A stretch of 64,000 nucleotides of DNA from Callorhinus ursinus (lineage: Eukaryota > Chordata > Mammalia > Carnivora > Otariidae). The position numbers and the translations under genes were made by a program. The DNA lies in assembly GCF_003265705.1 (NCBI RefSeq), contig NW_020312966.1, forward strand, positions 21,265,436-21,329,435. The letters are read 5' to 3'. The notes under the pieces were generated by a model. It searched no databases. It was not told the origin of the DNA and was given only the letters and a program-made list of their open reading frames with translations. Below are positions 1 through 10,684 of the stretch, piece by piece. Within the stretch, counting starts at the first letter, position 1, and every line of letters begins with the position of its first letter.

Positions 1-120
1 GTGGCTTCACTTTGCTTTGTCCCCCTGAACTTAGGTCTCTCCCCTTCCCTCTCTCTGTTTCTCTCCCCCCACCCCCATCTCATCCCCACCTAGATATGGG
101 TGCAAGGGGATTCTGTGCAG

Positions 121-173
121 TAACATGCTCTTTATTCATGGCTCCGTCCCCTATTCTGGGCTATCCGCTTTGG
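121..173. repeat. left arm of a 53-bp inverted repeat
   Basis: The segment matches the reverse complement of 1375-1427 at 49 of 53 positions by hand alignment; all four differences are transitions. The outer edge of each arm is TA, so a TA-flanked terminal inverted repeat is possible. Similarity fades just inside the arm. I do not recognise it as a known repeat family. It could also be two opposite copies of a short dispersed repeat. Confidence 0.8.
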
Positions 174-1374
174 TGAGCATCTGCTCTGGATTTTGATGAG
201 CCTCTCGGGAGACTTCTTGTGCTTTTCCATGGGGCCCCTGTGACCTGCTCCATGCCCTCCTTCCCCGTCCCAGAATTGGGTCTTACTAGCTCCCTGGATA
301 TTACCACTCCATTAGGGGGAATGGGATGTCTTCTCTAAAAGCCTGGAGCAGAATGAGGCCTAGCTACACCTGCTTTGCTTCCTTTTTCCTGGGTGTGGGT
401 ATACACTGCTTGAACGTGGCCTTCTGCTGGTGGGGGTTTGGTAGGCTACCTGAGCCCCTGCTTTTCCAGACTGCCTTGGAAAGAAGAAGTGAACTTGAAC
501 CTCCCTCAACACTGCACATCAGCAGGTCCGTTGCCTATACTTTTGGTGGCTTTTATTTGGTGTCTCTGAGACTCATTTAGGACTGGACCTATATCCTCAC
601 AGGCTCCTTTTTAGGTTGGAAAAATGAATCCCAGGGAGTGAACGAGGCTATTGGAGTGAAACACTGAGAACCCTTTCATCTCCTCTCATTGGGATACAAT
701 AAGATGCAGAAGAAAGAAGTTGTCTAAAAACTTGAGAGCACCCGAACGTGGGCAGTTCTTGGCTCTCTGGCTCTGTGTGGTGACCCTGTCTCTGCACCCC
801 TCATTCTATCTACCCAGCTTGCACCACAATGCCATGTAATTGCTCTGTGGTGTGACCTCAGAATTCCAAAGCCAGGGATGGTTTTGGTGAGTGCTGGCTT
901 ATTAGATCACCTTTGGAATGTAGGAGTCAACCCAGGTACTCAGGAAAGGGGTGTGGAGCGTCGAGCATCTGGTGTTCCCCGTGCATGTTTCTGATGTCTG
1001 CGCTCTGCATCAGTTTGTCATTATTTACCTACTGATTCAACTTAGTGACGCAAATTCAAGCACTTGATGTGCAGGTTCAAATTGTTGATCTTTGCATATC
1101 CTGGTCTTTGTTCCTGATGGTTTTGTTACGGATCCTAATAGGGCTTGGTCCTTCCCTGCTATTAGTGCTTGTCCTTGGTTCTCATCTTTATATCTCAGTC
1201 CTTAGAGCTGGTCAATTTCAGTGGGTCCTGGCTCAGGTTCTACCTCCTGTTTTTATGGAATCATCTTGGACATGTTGCTAAGAAAAAAAAAAAAAGTCGT
1301 ACAATATATTTCCCAAATCAGAAATCTCCATTTGGTGTTATCCTGTCTGCCCTTTACTCTCCAGGGCAGGGTAT
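174..1374. other. sequence between the inverted-repeat arms, no gene recognised
   Basis: About 1.2 kb of unremarkable composition, with an A-run near 1282-1294. The open frames here are 63-84 codons and resemble nothing I know, including no transposase. If the arms are transposon termini this would be the non-coding interior of a non-autonomous element. Otherwise it is ordinary single-copy DNA. Confidence 0.4.
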
Positions 1375-1427
1375 CCAAAGTGGATAGCCCAGAACAGGGG
1401 ACAGAGCCATGAATAAAGAACATGTTA
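1375..1427. repeat. right arm of the 53-bp inverted repeat
   Basis: Reverse-complement partner of 121-173, ending in '...catgtta'. The arm contains 'aataaa' on the plus strand, which by itself means nothing. The two arms differ by about 7.5 percent, less than MIR or L2 copies differ from each other, so the structure is not extremely old. Confidence 0.8.
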
Positions 1428-1572
1428 TTAAAATGCTGACATGCCTGAAGTTTGGTGAAATACAGAGCCTCTCAATCATCTAAAGAGAATGAAGTTAGGC
1501 TGAGTACCATGTTTATCAAATGTATCTTAGTGTTTTGAGTTGCTTAAACCCAGAATGAGCAATATTTAATTC

Positions 1573-1766
1573 TTTTTTTTTTTTTTTTAAGAGAGAGAGA
1601 GTCAGTGCACGAGTGGGAGGGGAGGGGCAGAGGGAGAGAGTATCTCAGGCAGGCTCTACACCCAGCGCAGAGCCCGACGCGGGGCTGGATCTCACATCCG
1701 TGAGATCATGACCTGAGCCAAAATAAAGAGTTGGACATTTAACCAACTGAACCACTCAGGTGCCTA
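1573..1766 (-). mobile_element. Can-SINE, long type
   Basis: A T-run is followed by a purine-rich 'gagagagag' middle, then 'gagatcatgacctgagcc' and a head ending 'accactcaggtgcc'. The head carries several substitutions, so this is an older copy. No clear TSD found. Confidence 0.88.
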
Positions 1767-2119
1767 GGAGTTTTTAATTCTGAGCTTAATTTACAAACGG
1801 TTGTTGACTGAAATGCTGTCGCTAGCTGATTGGATGTTTCAGAGTGGGGGAACTGGATGCGTGGTCCGGAGGAAGGAGGGAAAATTTTCATGGTATACTC
1901 TTCTATATCTTTTGCATTTTAAACTATGTGACTACATTTTACCCAGGATGAAAGGAAAGAAGAGGAAGGCGGGAGAGAGGAAAGAAACTATTAATGATAG
2001 AGATTAATACATCAGTTAAGTCATATTTTCAAGTCATATGCTTATCTAAAGTACTTTGTGAAGCTCTTGGGATGTAAAAGTGTATAGTTAAAGGAACTCT
2101 TCAGAGATTCCTATATGCT
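1767..2119. other. single-copy stretch, nothing recognised
   Basis: No repeat or gene seen. One 68-codon frame from 1801 has no recognisable similarity. Confidence 0.5.
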
Positions 2120-2278
2120 GGTCTCCAGGGAAATGATCTTTAAACCTGTCAACAACCCCATAAAGTAGGCATTGTTATCCACTTTTTACAAGTGAGGAAA
2201 TGGAAGTTGTTAATGGTAGAGCTGGGGTTGGCCCCACGTGTGTCTGAATGCAAACACTGTGCCATGATGCCCATCTTA
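2120..2278 (-). repeat. MIR SINE
   Basis: The MIR core is readable in reverse: 'ttatccactttttacaagtgaggaaatgg' corresponds to the family's 'ccattttacagatgaggaaactg', followed by a decayed 'agagctggggttggccccac'. Ancient mammalian tRNA-derived SINE; ends approximate. Confidence 0.7.
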
Positions 2279-2280
2279 GC

Positions 2281-2637
2281 TTGGGCTGTTAACAACAAAA
2301 CAGTGCTGACAAGTTGGCTTACACAACAGGCATTTATTTCTCTCAGTTCTGAAGGCTGGGAAGTCCAATATCAAGGGATAGGCAGGTTCAGTGTCTGGAG
2401 AGGGTCCTCTTCCTGGTGTGCGGACCACTGCCTTCTTGCTGTCCCCTCATGTGGCGGGGAGGGAGAGCTCCAGTCTCTTCACCCCCTTTTAAGGGCACCA
2501 GTGCCAGCATGGGGACCTCATCCTCATGACCTCATTCAAACCCAGTGACGTCCCAAGGGTCTTACCTTCAGATACCATTGCGTTGGAGATTAGGATGTCA
2601 ATTTGAATGAATTTTGAGGGAGACACAAACATGCAGG
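2281..2637 (-). mobile_element. MLT1-type LTR (ERVL-MaLR), solo
   Basis: The reverse-orientation MLT1 signature runs through: 'catttatttctctcagttctg', 'ggctgggaagtccaatatcaagg', 'cctcatgacctcattcaaa', and a 3' part 'gaattttgagggagacacaaac'. No internal retroviral sequence flanks it, so it is a solo LTR. Ancient and non-coding. Confidence 0.8.
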
Positions 2638-2904
2638 ACTCCTCAACGAGCATGTATGGTAAGGGATCTGTAAAGATTCTCTAGCATCAGCTCACTAGCA
2701 GAACTGGCCTTGAGCAAAGTTTTCATGTGGGGAAATGTGATTGCTACTATTTACGGTTCCCATCCTCTCAATTGCTTTATCTCCCTCTGCTGTATCCATC
2801 CTTCCTTTTGTCCTCTTTCCATTTTCTTGTTCATCTAGAGCAGCTGAGGCTCTCAAGATGTTACTGCATCCATCCATGCACCAAGCGCCCACCTTGCAGC
2901 CCCT

Positions 2905-3010
2905 CATTTAATTATCGCTGAATACCTCTTATGGTCAGGACTGGACTAGATGCTGGGGATACAAAGTTCAGCAAAACTGGACATGGTTCCTTCCTTAAGA
3001 GGAAGAGAGG
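2905..3010 (-). repeat. L2 LINE fragment
   Basis: Reverse L2 3' end: 'gctgaatacctcttatggtcagga', 'gatgctggggatacaaag', 'catggttccttccttaag' match the family's 'gcacctactatgtgccaggc...ctggggatacag...ggtccctgcc'. Ends approximate. Confidence 0.6.
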
Positions 3011-3856
3011 TGTCTGTGTATAAAAGACATTTGGGCAACTCTACACACTAGGTGTATGTCCCTCACTAAATGCCCTGATATGTCTGCTGGTTCAAATTTT
3101 GCTTTTTTTTTTTTTTTTTAGAAAGTAACTTCTTGAACTTAACTTTCTATGGAATTGTGATTTCCTCTGGGTTTTTTTTTTTTTAATTTTGTTCGTTTTT
3201 GTTTTTTTTTTTAAACTCACAAACTATTCATTAACAAAACCCCACAGAATTAATCTTTTGACAAACATACATTTTGGAAATAATGACTGAAGTTTGTTTT
3301 ATGAAAACTCAGTTAACTTGACAGTTTAGTGTGTAAACCACAACAAAATAACACTTGCTTTAGTCCAGAGGAGAAATGTGAGGAATTTTAGGCACGGTGA
3401 TGTGTCCTGTCATGCAATAATTTGGGGCAGGGTTTCTGGGTCTCTCAGTTCATATAAAAGGTAGTCGCTCAGAAAAGACTGACCCCAAGACACAACAACA
3501 AACAAAAACAGAAACAAAAAGACTATGTAAGATCATAATGGAGTAGAACAAAAATGTGAAGGTGCACAGTAAAATAAAGGGGATATAAGTAGAATACCAT
3601 TAAGAGCATCTAGAATGATAAGGACTGTGGTCCGAGTGTGGCCCTCCCGAAGCTTGTAGGATCATTTGAGAACATCTGAGAGAAGAGAAGCAGCCTCATC
3701 CAGGCCCAGGAGAACCATCCTAGTAGTTGAGTGAGGCAACACGCACCACATCCCCTGAACTCAGGGCAGAAACTTTTTTGATACCCCACAGTTTTACCCC
3801 TACTTATGCTTAGGTTTTGAGGCATTTCAGTTTGATTCCACAGAGGCTGGGTAGCT
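3011..3856. other. T-rich block and unrecognised sequence
   Basis: Three T-runs occur at about 3103-3119, 3172-3184 and 3204-3213, with mixed sequence after. A T-run followed by non-repeat DNA could be the reverse-strand tail of an old retroposed transcript, but I recognise no parent gene and found no TSD. A short 'aacaaacaaaaacag' run lies near 3500. Confidence 0.4.
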
Positions 3857-4339
3857 TTGGCTGGATAATGCTCTCCCCCACCCCCCAATCTCCTGCAAGA
3901 GATGGGATCCCAATATCTGGAAACTGTAAATGTTACCTTGTAAGGAAAATGGTCTTTGCAGGTGCAATTAAGTTAAGGATCTTGACATGGGGAGATTTTC
4001 CTGGGTTATCTGAGTGGCCCTAAATCCAATCATAGATGTCCTTATTGGAGACAGGCAGAAGGAGATTGTCTCCCCCAGAGCAGAGCAGAGCAGAAGGTGG
4101 TGTGAAGGTGGTGGCAGAGATTGGAGTGATGTGACCCCATGCTGAGGAATGCCAACAGCTACCACAAGCCAGAAGACACAAGGGATGGATTCTCCTCCGG
4201 GGTCTTCAAAGGGAGCACGGTGCTGTCCACACCTTGATTTTGGATATCTGACCTCCAGATCATGAGAGAACGAACTTCTGTTGTTTTCAAGCCATGGAGT
4301 TTGTGATGATTTGTAAAAACAGCCCTAGGACATGAATAG
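3857..4339 (+). mobile_element. MLT1-type LTR (ERVL-MaLR), solo
   Basis: Forward MLT1 order: 'gggatcccaatatctggaa', 'ggtctttgcaggtgcaattaagttaaggat', 'ggccctaaatccaatcatagatgtcctt', 'cacaccttgattttggat', and an end 'cttctgttgttttcaagcc'. Opposite in orientation to the copy at 2281. No internal ERV sequence adjoins it. Confidence 0.85.
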
Positions 4340-4470
4340 GGGTTACAAACTCTGAGGGCAGGGCGATGTCGTGTCTCCTTGGGTCTCTCCTTGGTACTTG
4401 GCCTTGTCCAGCATACAGAGAGTTCTGACCTTCACAGACACTCAACACTTGAGTACTGGACGGACTTCTT
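4340..4470 (+). repeat. possible L2 3' tail
   Basis: 'ctgagggcagggcgatgtcgtgtct...' then 'cagcatacagagagttctga...cactcaaca' resembles the decayed L2 3' end ('gagggcagggactttgtct ... cagtgcctggcacatag...gctcaataaa'). Short and diverged. Confidence 0.4.
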
Positions 4471-5326
4471 CATTGGTTAAGCAATTCAGGACCTGAAGAT
4501 TCGTGTTTTAAAATTTTATTGGAAGGGAAGTGAGACCAACAAGATCTGATTTGCAAAAGAAGAAATTATTGCCCCCAAGGCTTAGTCTCTTATGAGTTTA
4601 TTGCATCTGGGAGTTGGATTTACACCACCTTTTAGTGTAGCAATTCCTTTGCTATGCTGCAGTATTAATAATACCACCAAGGAGACTTCATCTAGCAGAA
4701 CAAGAAAAGCGAGTCATTCCAGGCAATGGTTTGACATCTTAATTAAATACTACCTTGGTGCTTGCTTTCTCTTCTTTTGCACTGACAATATTGAAATGAC
4801 AGTGGTCTGGGATTTCTAGATCAAACACAAAATGTCTTCTGCTCAAATCTTCCATGAAATGCAATTCGGAACTTATGAGCTTGGTTCTTACTCAGGCAGA
4901 ACCCTAGTGTATTTATTTACTGGGACTTTGCCTGAATGGGAACTGCAAGATCATGTTCTTGGGGAAATATAAACAGTTTGTTTTTACACATAAGGAAGCT
5001 GCAGAAAAAATCTGGAATCTCGGCTCAGTAGACTGGCCTGGTGGTGAATATTATCCCTTCCAGTAGTATGACATCTCTCATAGGCATTTTGTTTTTGTCC
5101 TGTAGGGAGACAAGGTCTTCTCTAAACCATTCCTCTAGCATCTCAGTTATCTAGTAAAGCCACGTAGGATTTAAAATAAATTGCTAGAACATTTTACCAA
5201 ATATTCTTAAACTTAAACTAATGGCAAAGGAAAGGCAAATTGCACACCATGCAGCATTGTGGTTACTGTGTTGACGATTTTGTTTTTATTGTTTTATAGA
5301 GCCTACGTAATGGTTTCCTTCCTTCC
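4471..5326. other. single-copy stretch, nothing recognised
   Basis: No repeat or gene seen. A 75-codon plus-strand frame from 4592 has no known motif and no codon-like periodicity that I can see. Confidence 0.5.
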
Positions 5327-5436
5327 TTTTTTTTTTTTTTTTTTTTAAGTAATCTCTAGACACATTGTGAGGCTCAAACTCACCACCCCAAGATCTAGAG
5401 TTGCATGCTCCACTGACTGAGCCAGCCAGGCTTCCT
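5327..5436 (-). mobile_element. Can-SINE, short type
   Basis: A T-run of about 20, then 'aagtaatctctagacacattgtgaggctcaaactcacc' and head 'actgactgagccagccagg'. This type lacks the purine-rich middle of the long copies. Confidence 0.88.
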
Positions 5437-5660
5437 GGTAGTGGTTTCTTTACAGATTTACTGTGAGATTGATTTTTCTGAAGCACTGCCTGATGCCACA
5501 CAGAAATAAGATTACACTACTAGATTTTGCAAGATTTAGTCACCTTCATTGTTTTTAGTAATAAAGTCTAGCAGATAATTGCAGAATTGCAGACTTACCT
5601 TATCTTCAGATTCAGGTTGAAATTGACATTAGAGAGTTTTCGCTTTAAGTTAACCCACCT

Positions 5661-5784
5661 GGGGCGCCTGGCTGGCTGGCTCAGTCAATAGAGCGTGTGA
5701 TGCTTGATCTTGGGGTTGGGAGTTTGAGCCTCCAGGTTGGGTGTAGTGATTACTTAAAAGAAATAAAATAAAACAAACAAAAAA
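5661..5784 (+). mobile_element. Can-SINE, short type
   Basis: Head 'ggggcgcctggctggctggctcag', body to 'gattacttaaaag' and an A-rich tail. Flanked by an imperfect TSD: 'ttaacccacct' before and 'ttaatccacct' after, which fixes both ends. The head shows a small extra 'ggct' duplication. Confidence 0.93.
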
Positions 5785-5994
5785 GAGTTAATCCACCTCA
5801 CATGTCCAATTAATTCCTTGGATTGTTATTGGCATTTCTGTCTCTTGCCATACTTTAAATATACTTCAAATATGCCATTTAGTTTACTACTAATAGTTAC
5901 AGCTGTATTATCAAAGTATCAACTATTGTAACTGGGACCTTGTTTGAAAGGTTCCTTATGAAATGCCCTAGAGACAGGTCCATGTATGAAACAA

Positions 5995-6080
5995 TACAAT
6001 ACATTGTATTATTTTTGCCTAGGACATAGCAGTTGCTCAACAAATAATTATTTGACAAATGAAATAATGAGTGAATAATG
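5995..6080 (+). repeat. L2 3' tail fragment
   Basis: 'gcctaggacatagcagttgctcaacaaataattatttgacaaatgaa' parallels the L2 end 'cctggcacatagtaggcgctcaataaatatttgttgaatga'. Only the last part of the family is recognisable. Confidence 0.5.
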
Positions 6081-6207
6081 ATTAAAATCCACAAGTTTTG
6101 GGGTCAGCAAAGCCTTAACTAGCAATTTCGGTGTCTGGGCTCACAGATTAATCTTGTAACTGATGTGGTGAAGATGAGCATCGAAGAGTATTCTTAACAG
6201 TTTATCT

Positions 6208-6528
6208 AGTGCTGCCCAAGAAAACTATAATGTGAGCCACAAATATGAGCCCACATATGTCATTTAAAATTTTCTAGTAGCCACATTACAAAAGGAAAAG
6301 AAACAAGTGAAATGATTTTTAGTAATATATTTTGTTTGACTCAATATATGAAAAATATAATTCCAACATGTAATCAAAATAAAATTTATTAATGAGATAT
6401 TTTATATTCTTTGGTTTTTAAAGTCCTATATATATTTTATAGTAACAGTACATCTCAATTTGGCCTTGCCTCATTTTAAGTGCTCAAAAGCCACATATGG
6501 CTAGTGGCTACCATATTGGATAGCACAT
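6208..6528. mobile_element. non-autonomous hAT-like DNA transposon
   Basis: Ends are inverted: left 'gtgctgccca', right '...tggatagcac', whose reverse complement 'gtgctatcca' matches 9 of 10. The interior 'ttttctagtagccacatta' and 'gccacatatggctagtggctacc' is the well-known mammalian family with 'cagtgctgtccaataga' ends. I am not certain of its Repbase name. Non-coding. Confidence 0.7.
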
Positions 6529-6814
6529 GTTTTTACCATCTGGAGGCTCCTATTTTAAGTAATTATTCTTGCTAACTAGATGTAAAATTTGGAATTCATA
6601 AGCTATTGAGTGGGATACATGTATAGTCCTGTCAATGAACTGATAACCAAAGTTGTATCAGCTGTGCAACCCAAACAAAATTTACCAAAAAAACAAAAAA
6701 ACCAAACTCCAAAACCAAAAAACCCCGTATCATTTAGAGATTTTGTAAAAGATGTAATTTCCTCTAAGTTTTAGAGTGCATGGCCAAGTTTCCATTGCTC
6801 TGAGATTCAGATTT

Positions 6815-6960
6815 TCCCTTGTGCTCTCGCGGGGCAAGTTACTTAACTTTCATTAAACCTCTGTTTTCTCTTTTGTAAAATGGGGATAATATTTGCATCC
6901 AAGTGTAGCCATAATGTTTGCAAAGGTTTTACAAACCTTTTATAACGTTTTGCAAAGGCT
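6815..6960 (+). repeat. MIR SINE
   Basis: 'ggggcaagttacttaactttc', 'aaacctctgttttctcttttgtaaaatggggataatat' is the forward MIR core ('gggcaagttacttaacctctctgtgcctcagtttcctcatctgtaaaatgggg'). Ends approximate. Confidence 0.8.
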
Positions 6961-8223
6961 GAGGCCTTGAGTACTCACATTAATCCTTGCTTAGTTTTTT
7001 CTTTTGTGCACAAAACTCCAGAAAAACATGGGTGATTTCTCCCCTATATTTGCTAATCTTTTCATAGTAGTTTTTTCCAGAGTCAACTCCCCATTGTGGC
7101 AAGGACTTGATGTGATTATTTGATGAAAATAAGATAATTGACACTTTGTTTAAATGGGTTCCCCTGGGCTGCTCCAGGTACCTTCTGTACAGGGGGCTGG
7201 GTAGAAAGCACAGGAGTGGCCTTTACAGCTGGGAAAACTGCAGGGCCCCTTCGTTAACTTTCTTGAAGAATTGAACTGAATTTGGAGACTCCATAAATGA
7301 ATTTCCATTAAACATAACCCATATCAAGCCAAAACCTATTATCTAGTGGGGAAAGGTGATATGATGGAGAATTGATTACACATATATCTAGACTGTTCAT
7401 TCTATGTAAAGCCTATTTCTCCCTCTGCTCTATTCTGATGTTATGAATTTGGGGGGTGAATGAAATTTATGATTGGAAATTGTTTTTAGCCATAGTTTGT
7501 TTACCTTGCTTTGGGTAAGGGTGAAACAAATGATAAGAAATTACTTGGAGACATTAGCTAACATTTCTTTTAGTATCCTACCAAAACTCACATAAGCTTA
7601 GTCAAATACTTTTTTTCTGTTTTTTTTCCCCCCTCTGTTTTTAAATGATGTAAATAAGTCTGGAGTATTGCACTTCCTCTGGCACTTCCTAAGAATTTTT
7701 GCATAACTTCAGTTCCTTTATTTAGATGTAGTCATTGATTGTAATTCTAAGTAAGATGATCTTCATGATAAAGGCTGGGTGGCCACCAGGCATCTGCTCT
7801 TGGGAATCAGTTGTCAATTTGCTATTGCTTTCATTAATAGTTAGTTAATCAGTGTTCTGATCCTCCTTCAGTTGTATGTGGAAGAACACTTATCAAGGAA
7901 AGAATTTATCATTTCAACAACCCTTGATAAACCCCTGACAGACTTAGGGAGAATAGTATGATTTTTGAGGCCGGTGTTAAGATTCTTATATTTTTAATTA
8001 AAAAAAAATGTTTGGTTAGTGTCAAACCTTTCCACGGACACAGCTGGACTTTGGAAAAGAATTGCTAACTCCATGTTAAAAACAGGGCTCTAAAATGTCT
8101 TAGTAAAAGCAACCTACCTTTGCTAAATATGATATTTTATTGAGTGAATCTAATAAATACATACACGCGTTTTGCTCCTCATATTTATGTAAATTGAAAA
8201 AATACACAAAGCTGGCCTTGTAT
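6961..8223. other. single-copy stretch, nothing recognised
   Basis: About 1.26 kb without a repeat I can name and without a frame above 60 codons. Short T- and A-runs occur near 7610-7640 and 8003. Confidence 0.5.
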
Positions 8224-8439
8224 TTTCTTTTTTAAATATATATCTTTAAGTTTATTTATTGAAGCAATCTCTACACCCAGTGCGGGGCTCAAACTCACGA
8301 CCCTGAGATCGAGAGTTGCATGCTGTACGACTGAACCAGCCAGACGCTCATTTACTTTTAAGTAATCTCTACACCCAATGTGGGGCTCGAACTTAAAACC
8401 CTGAGATCAAGAGTCGCATGCTCTACCAAGTGAGCGAGC
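8224..8439 (-). mobile_element. dimeric Can-SINE (two short-type monomers in tandem)
   Basis: Two complete minus-strand monomers lie head to tail, about 8224-8349 and 8350-8439. Each contains 'atctctacaccca' and a 'ccctgagatc.agagt.gcatgct' body. One 8-bp duplication, 'ccttgtat' (8216-8223 and 8440-8447), brackets the pair, and none is visible between them. Either the dimer moved as one unit or the second copy landed in the first one's tail. Confidence 0.85.
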
Positions 8440-8447
8440 CCTTGTAT

Positions 8448-9199
8448 GTTGCATGACTTGGATAATTTTAGTTGAAACAGACATTCATTGAAATGGAGAA
8501 AATAGAACAACTGTTAGCTTTCCTTTAAAAAATCTTACTGTTAAAATATCTGGGTGTGTCTAGCTCACTATGAATGTAATGGTTTGCCTTTTCTCTGAAT
8601 TACTGGTTGTAAAAACCAAGCCTTTGCCTTGTTTTTGAATCGGTGAAAGTTGGCAAGTCTACTGTATTTTCTTTGGGGGAGATCTATGGGAGGGCGCTTT
8701 TTGCTATGAGGTCAAGGGTATTTGGCCTCTTCTCTGCTCTTTTCTTTGACACAGCTCACCTTGCTGGAAATGTGGGAAACTCTTCTCTGAGAGAGAATAA
8801 ATGCTGTCTGGTTTTGCACTGCACCTTCTCAGTGTAGAATGCTCGGAGCAAGGGGGCCAACCCTGCAGAACTTCTAGAAAGCGTTGCATCCCTGTGGTAT
8901 TGAAGGGGTGCCTGAGATGGGTGCTTATTTTCCCTCCTGGGGAAATAAGATAATCACCGTGCAGTTTTCCTGTGAGTCAGGAAGCAGTTACCAAGCTATA
9001 GATATCATATCCAGCTTCAGAAAAATGAGGTAGTTTATTTGGCAGGGGCGGGAGTGAGGGGAAGAAGAAAGGAGCTGGTGGCTTGAAAGGAGAAATATTT
9101 GTTTTTCTGGATCTACACCCAAATCTGGTTTTCCCTTTATTTTGTTTGTAGAGAAACCTAATGGGTGTGAACCACCTCTTTATCCTATGATTGTACTTT
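8448..9199. other. single-copy stretch, nothing recognised
   Basis: No repeat or gene seen. Overlapping 61-64 codon frames on both strands near 8640-8890 look fortuitous. Confidence 0.5.
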
Positions 9200-9377
9200 T
9201 TATTTATTTATTTATTTAATTTATTTATTTTTAGAGAGGGAGGGAGAGGGGGTGAGGGGCAGAAGCTAAGAGAGAGAATCTCAGGCAGGCTCCGACCCCA
9301 TCTCACAACCTTGAGATCAGGACCTGAGCCTAAATCAAGAGTCGGGTGTTTAACCAACTGAGCCACCCAGGTGCCCA
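9200..9377 (-). mobile_element. Can-SINE, long type
   Basis: 'tttatttatttatt' repeats, a purine-rich middle and head 'accaactgagccacccaggtgccc'. Imperfect TSD 'tgattgtactttt' (left) and 'tgattgtgctttt' (right) defines the insertion. Confidence 0.93.
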
Positions 9378-9434
9378 GTGATTGTGCTTTTTTAAACCTT
9401 TGCTTCAGTTTCGTAATGACAGTGGTTGGGAATA

Positions 9435-9887
9435 CAGTAGTTCCTCCTTATCTGTGGTTCTCCCTAGTTTCAATTACCCGGCCAGCCCTGGGGACGGGAA
9501 GCAGATGATCCTCCTTCTGATGTAATGTTGTAAGGGGTGAAGGTCAACAGTAGCCTGACCTCACGTCACTCACCTCACTTCATCTCATCACGGAGGCATT
9601 TGGTCATTTCCTATCATCACAAGAAGGGCGAGTACAGGACAAGATGATACTTGGAGAAAGAGAGAACACATTCCCATAACTTTTATTACGGTACATTGTT
9701 ATAATTATTCTATTCTGTTATTAGTTACTGTTGATCTCTTACCGTGCCTATTTGTAAATTAAAGTCTATCATAGGCATGTACATATAAGAAAGAAACATA
9801 GTGTCTAGAGGGTTCCGTATTCTCAGCACGTTCAGGCACCCACTGGGGACCTGGGAACCAACCCCCATGGATAAGGGGGTGCCACGG
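9435..9887 (+). mobile_element. Tigger/MER2-type DNA transposon copy
   Basis: Begins 'cagtagttcctccttatctgtgg' and ends 'atggataagggggtgcc', the inverted ends of the Tigger/MER2 (pogo-like, Tc1/mariner superfamily) group. TA sits directly outside both ends (9433-9434 and 9888-9889), the expected target duplication. The interior 'attctattctgttattagttactgttgatctcttac' also fits. At 453 bp it is an internally deleted, non-autonomous copy with no transposase frame. Confidence 0.87.
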
Positions 9888-10684
9888 TAGAGTGATTTCC
9901 CTCCTTGGAGCTGAGCTCTGTTAAACATTTGCTAAGAAACCTGTTACGGTCAGCAGAGCCAAGAGGCAGGTCTAGCTAGTATTTTCAAACCCAGGAAGTA
10001 TTTACTATCTGAAAGGTTGTTCAGCTGAGAGGTTCACAGGATCCTGGCGTAAGATAATTTCCCTCAGGGTAATGAGAGACTGTGTCTCAGTTACTTTTCC
10101 ATAGGGCATTTCCCGTTTTCATTTTCTGATTTCTGCTCCTGGATTTCAGACTCACTTTTTTATGGTAAATGATGATGCTGTCGAATACCAATGGTAGGTT
10201 TTTAGCTTAGGGGAACATCGTTCATATCCTAAGTTAACAGTTCCGTTCTCAACAGTAATTGTGAGTGGAGAGCCCTGGGTATCAGTCTTTACTGAGCCAA
10301 TAAAGTTTTATTTGCTTGCTCTTAAAAGTTTGGTTTGAGATTCCTGACAGTCGTGTGGATGATAATATATTTAACACAGATTTCAGGTATCTTTCTTTGA
10401 AATGAGGCAAGGGCTGATTTTCTTATTGGCTATGAGCTGTGAAAGCATTTCAGCTGATGTTTTTAACATTGCTTGACACTCTCAGAAATGCTTCATTCTG
10501 GAACAGGTCCTTGGATTGTGAAAGAGGGGAAAGGGAGAGTGGTTCTTTCCCCCAAAGCCGAGTGACTTGCCCAAGAGGGAGGTTACAGGGCTTGAGCTAG
10601 AGCCTTCCCCTGCTGTGTGGACAGTGCCCCTTCCTGCCTTTATGAGTCAGGTGGTCAGCCAAGGGAAAGTGGATTCACTTTTAA
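9888..10684. other. single-copy stretch with a possible MIR relic
   Basis: Mostly unrecognised. Around 10550-10640, 'gagtgacttgcccaagaggga...gcttgagctagagcc' could be a decayed reverse MIR core (confidence about 0.35). No gene seen. Confidence 0.4.

Noticed and set aside
3215..3600. Possible processed pseudogene after a T-run
   Set aside because: T-run followed by non-repeat DNA is suggestive, but no parent gene was recognised, no frame remains and no TSD was found.
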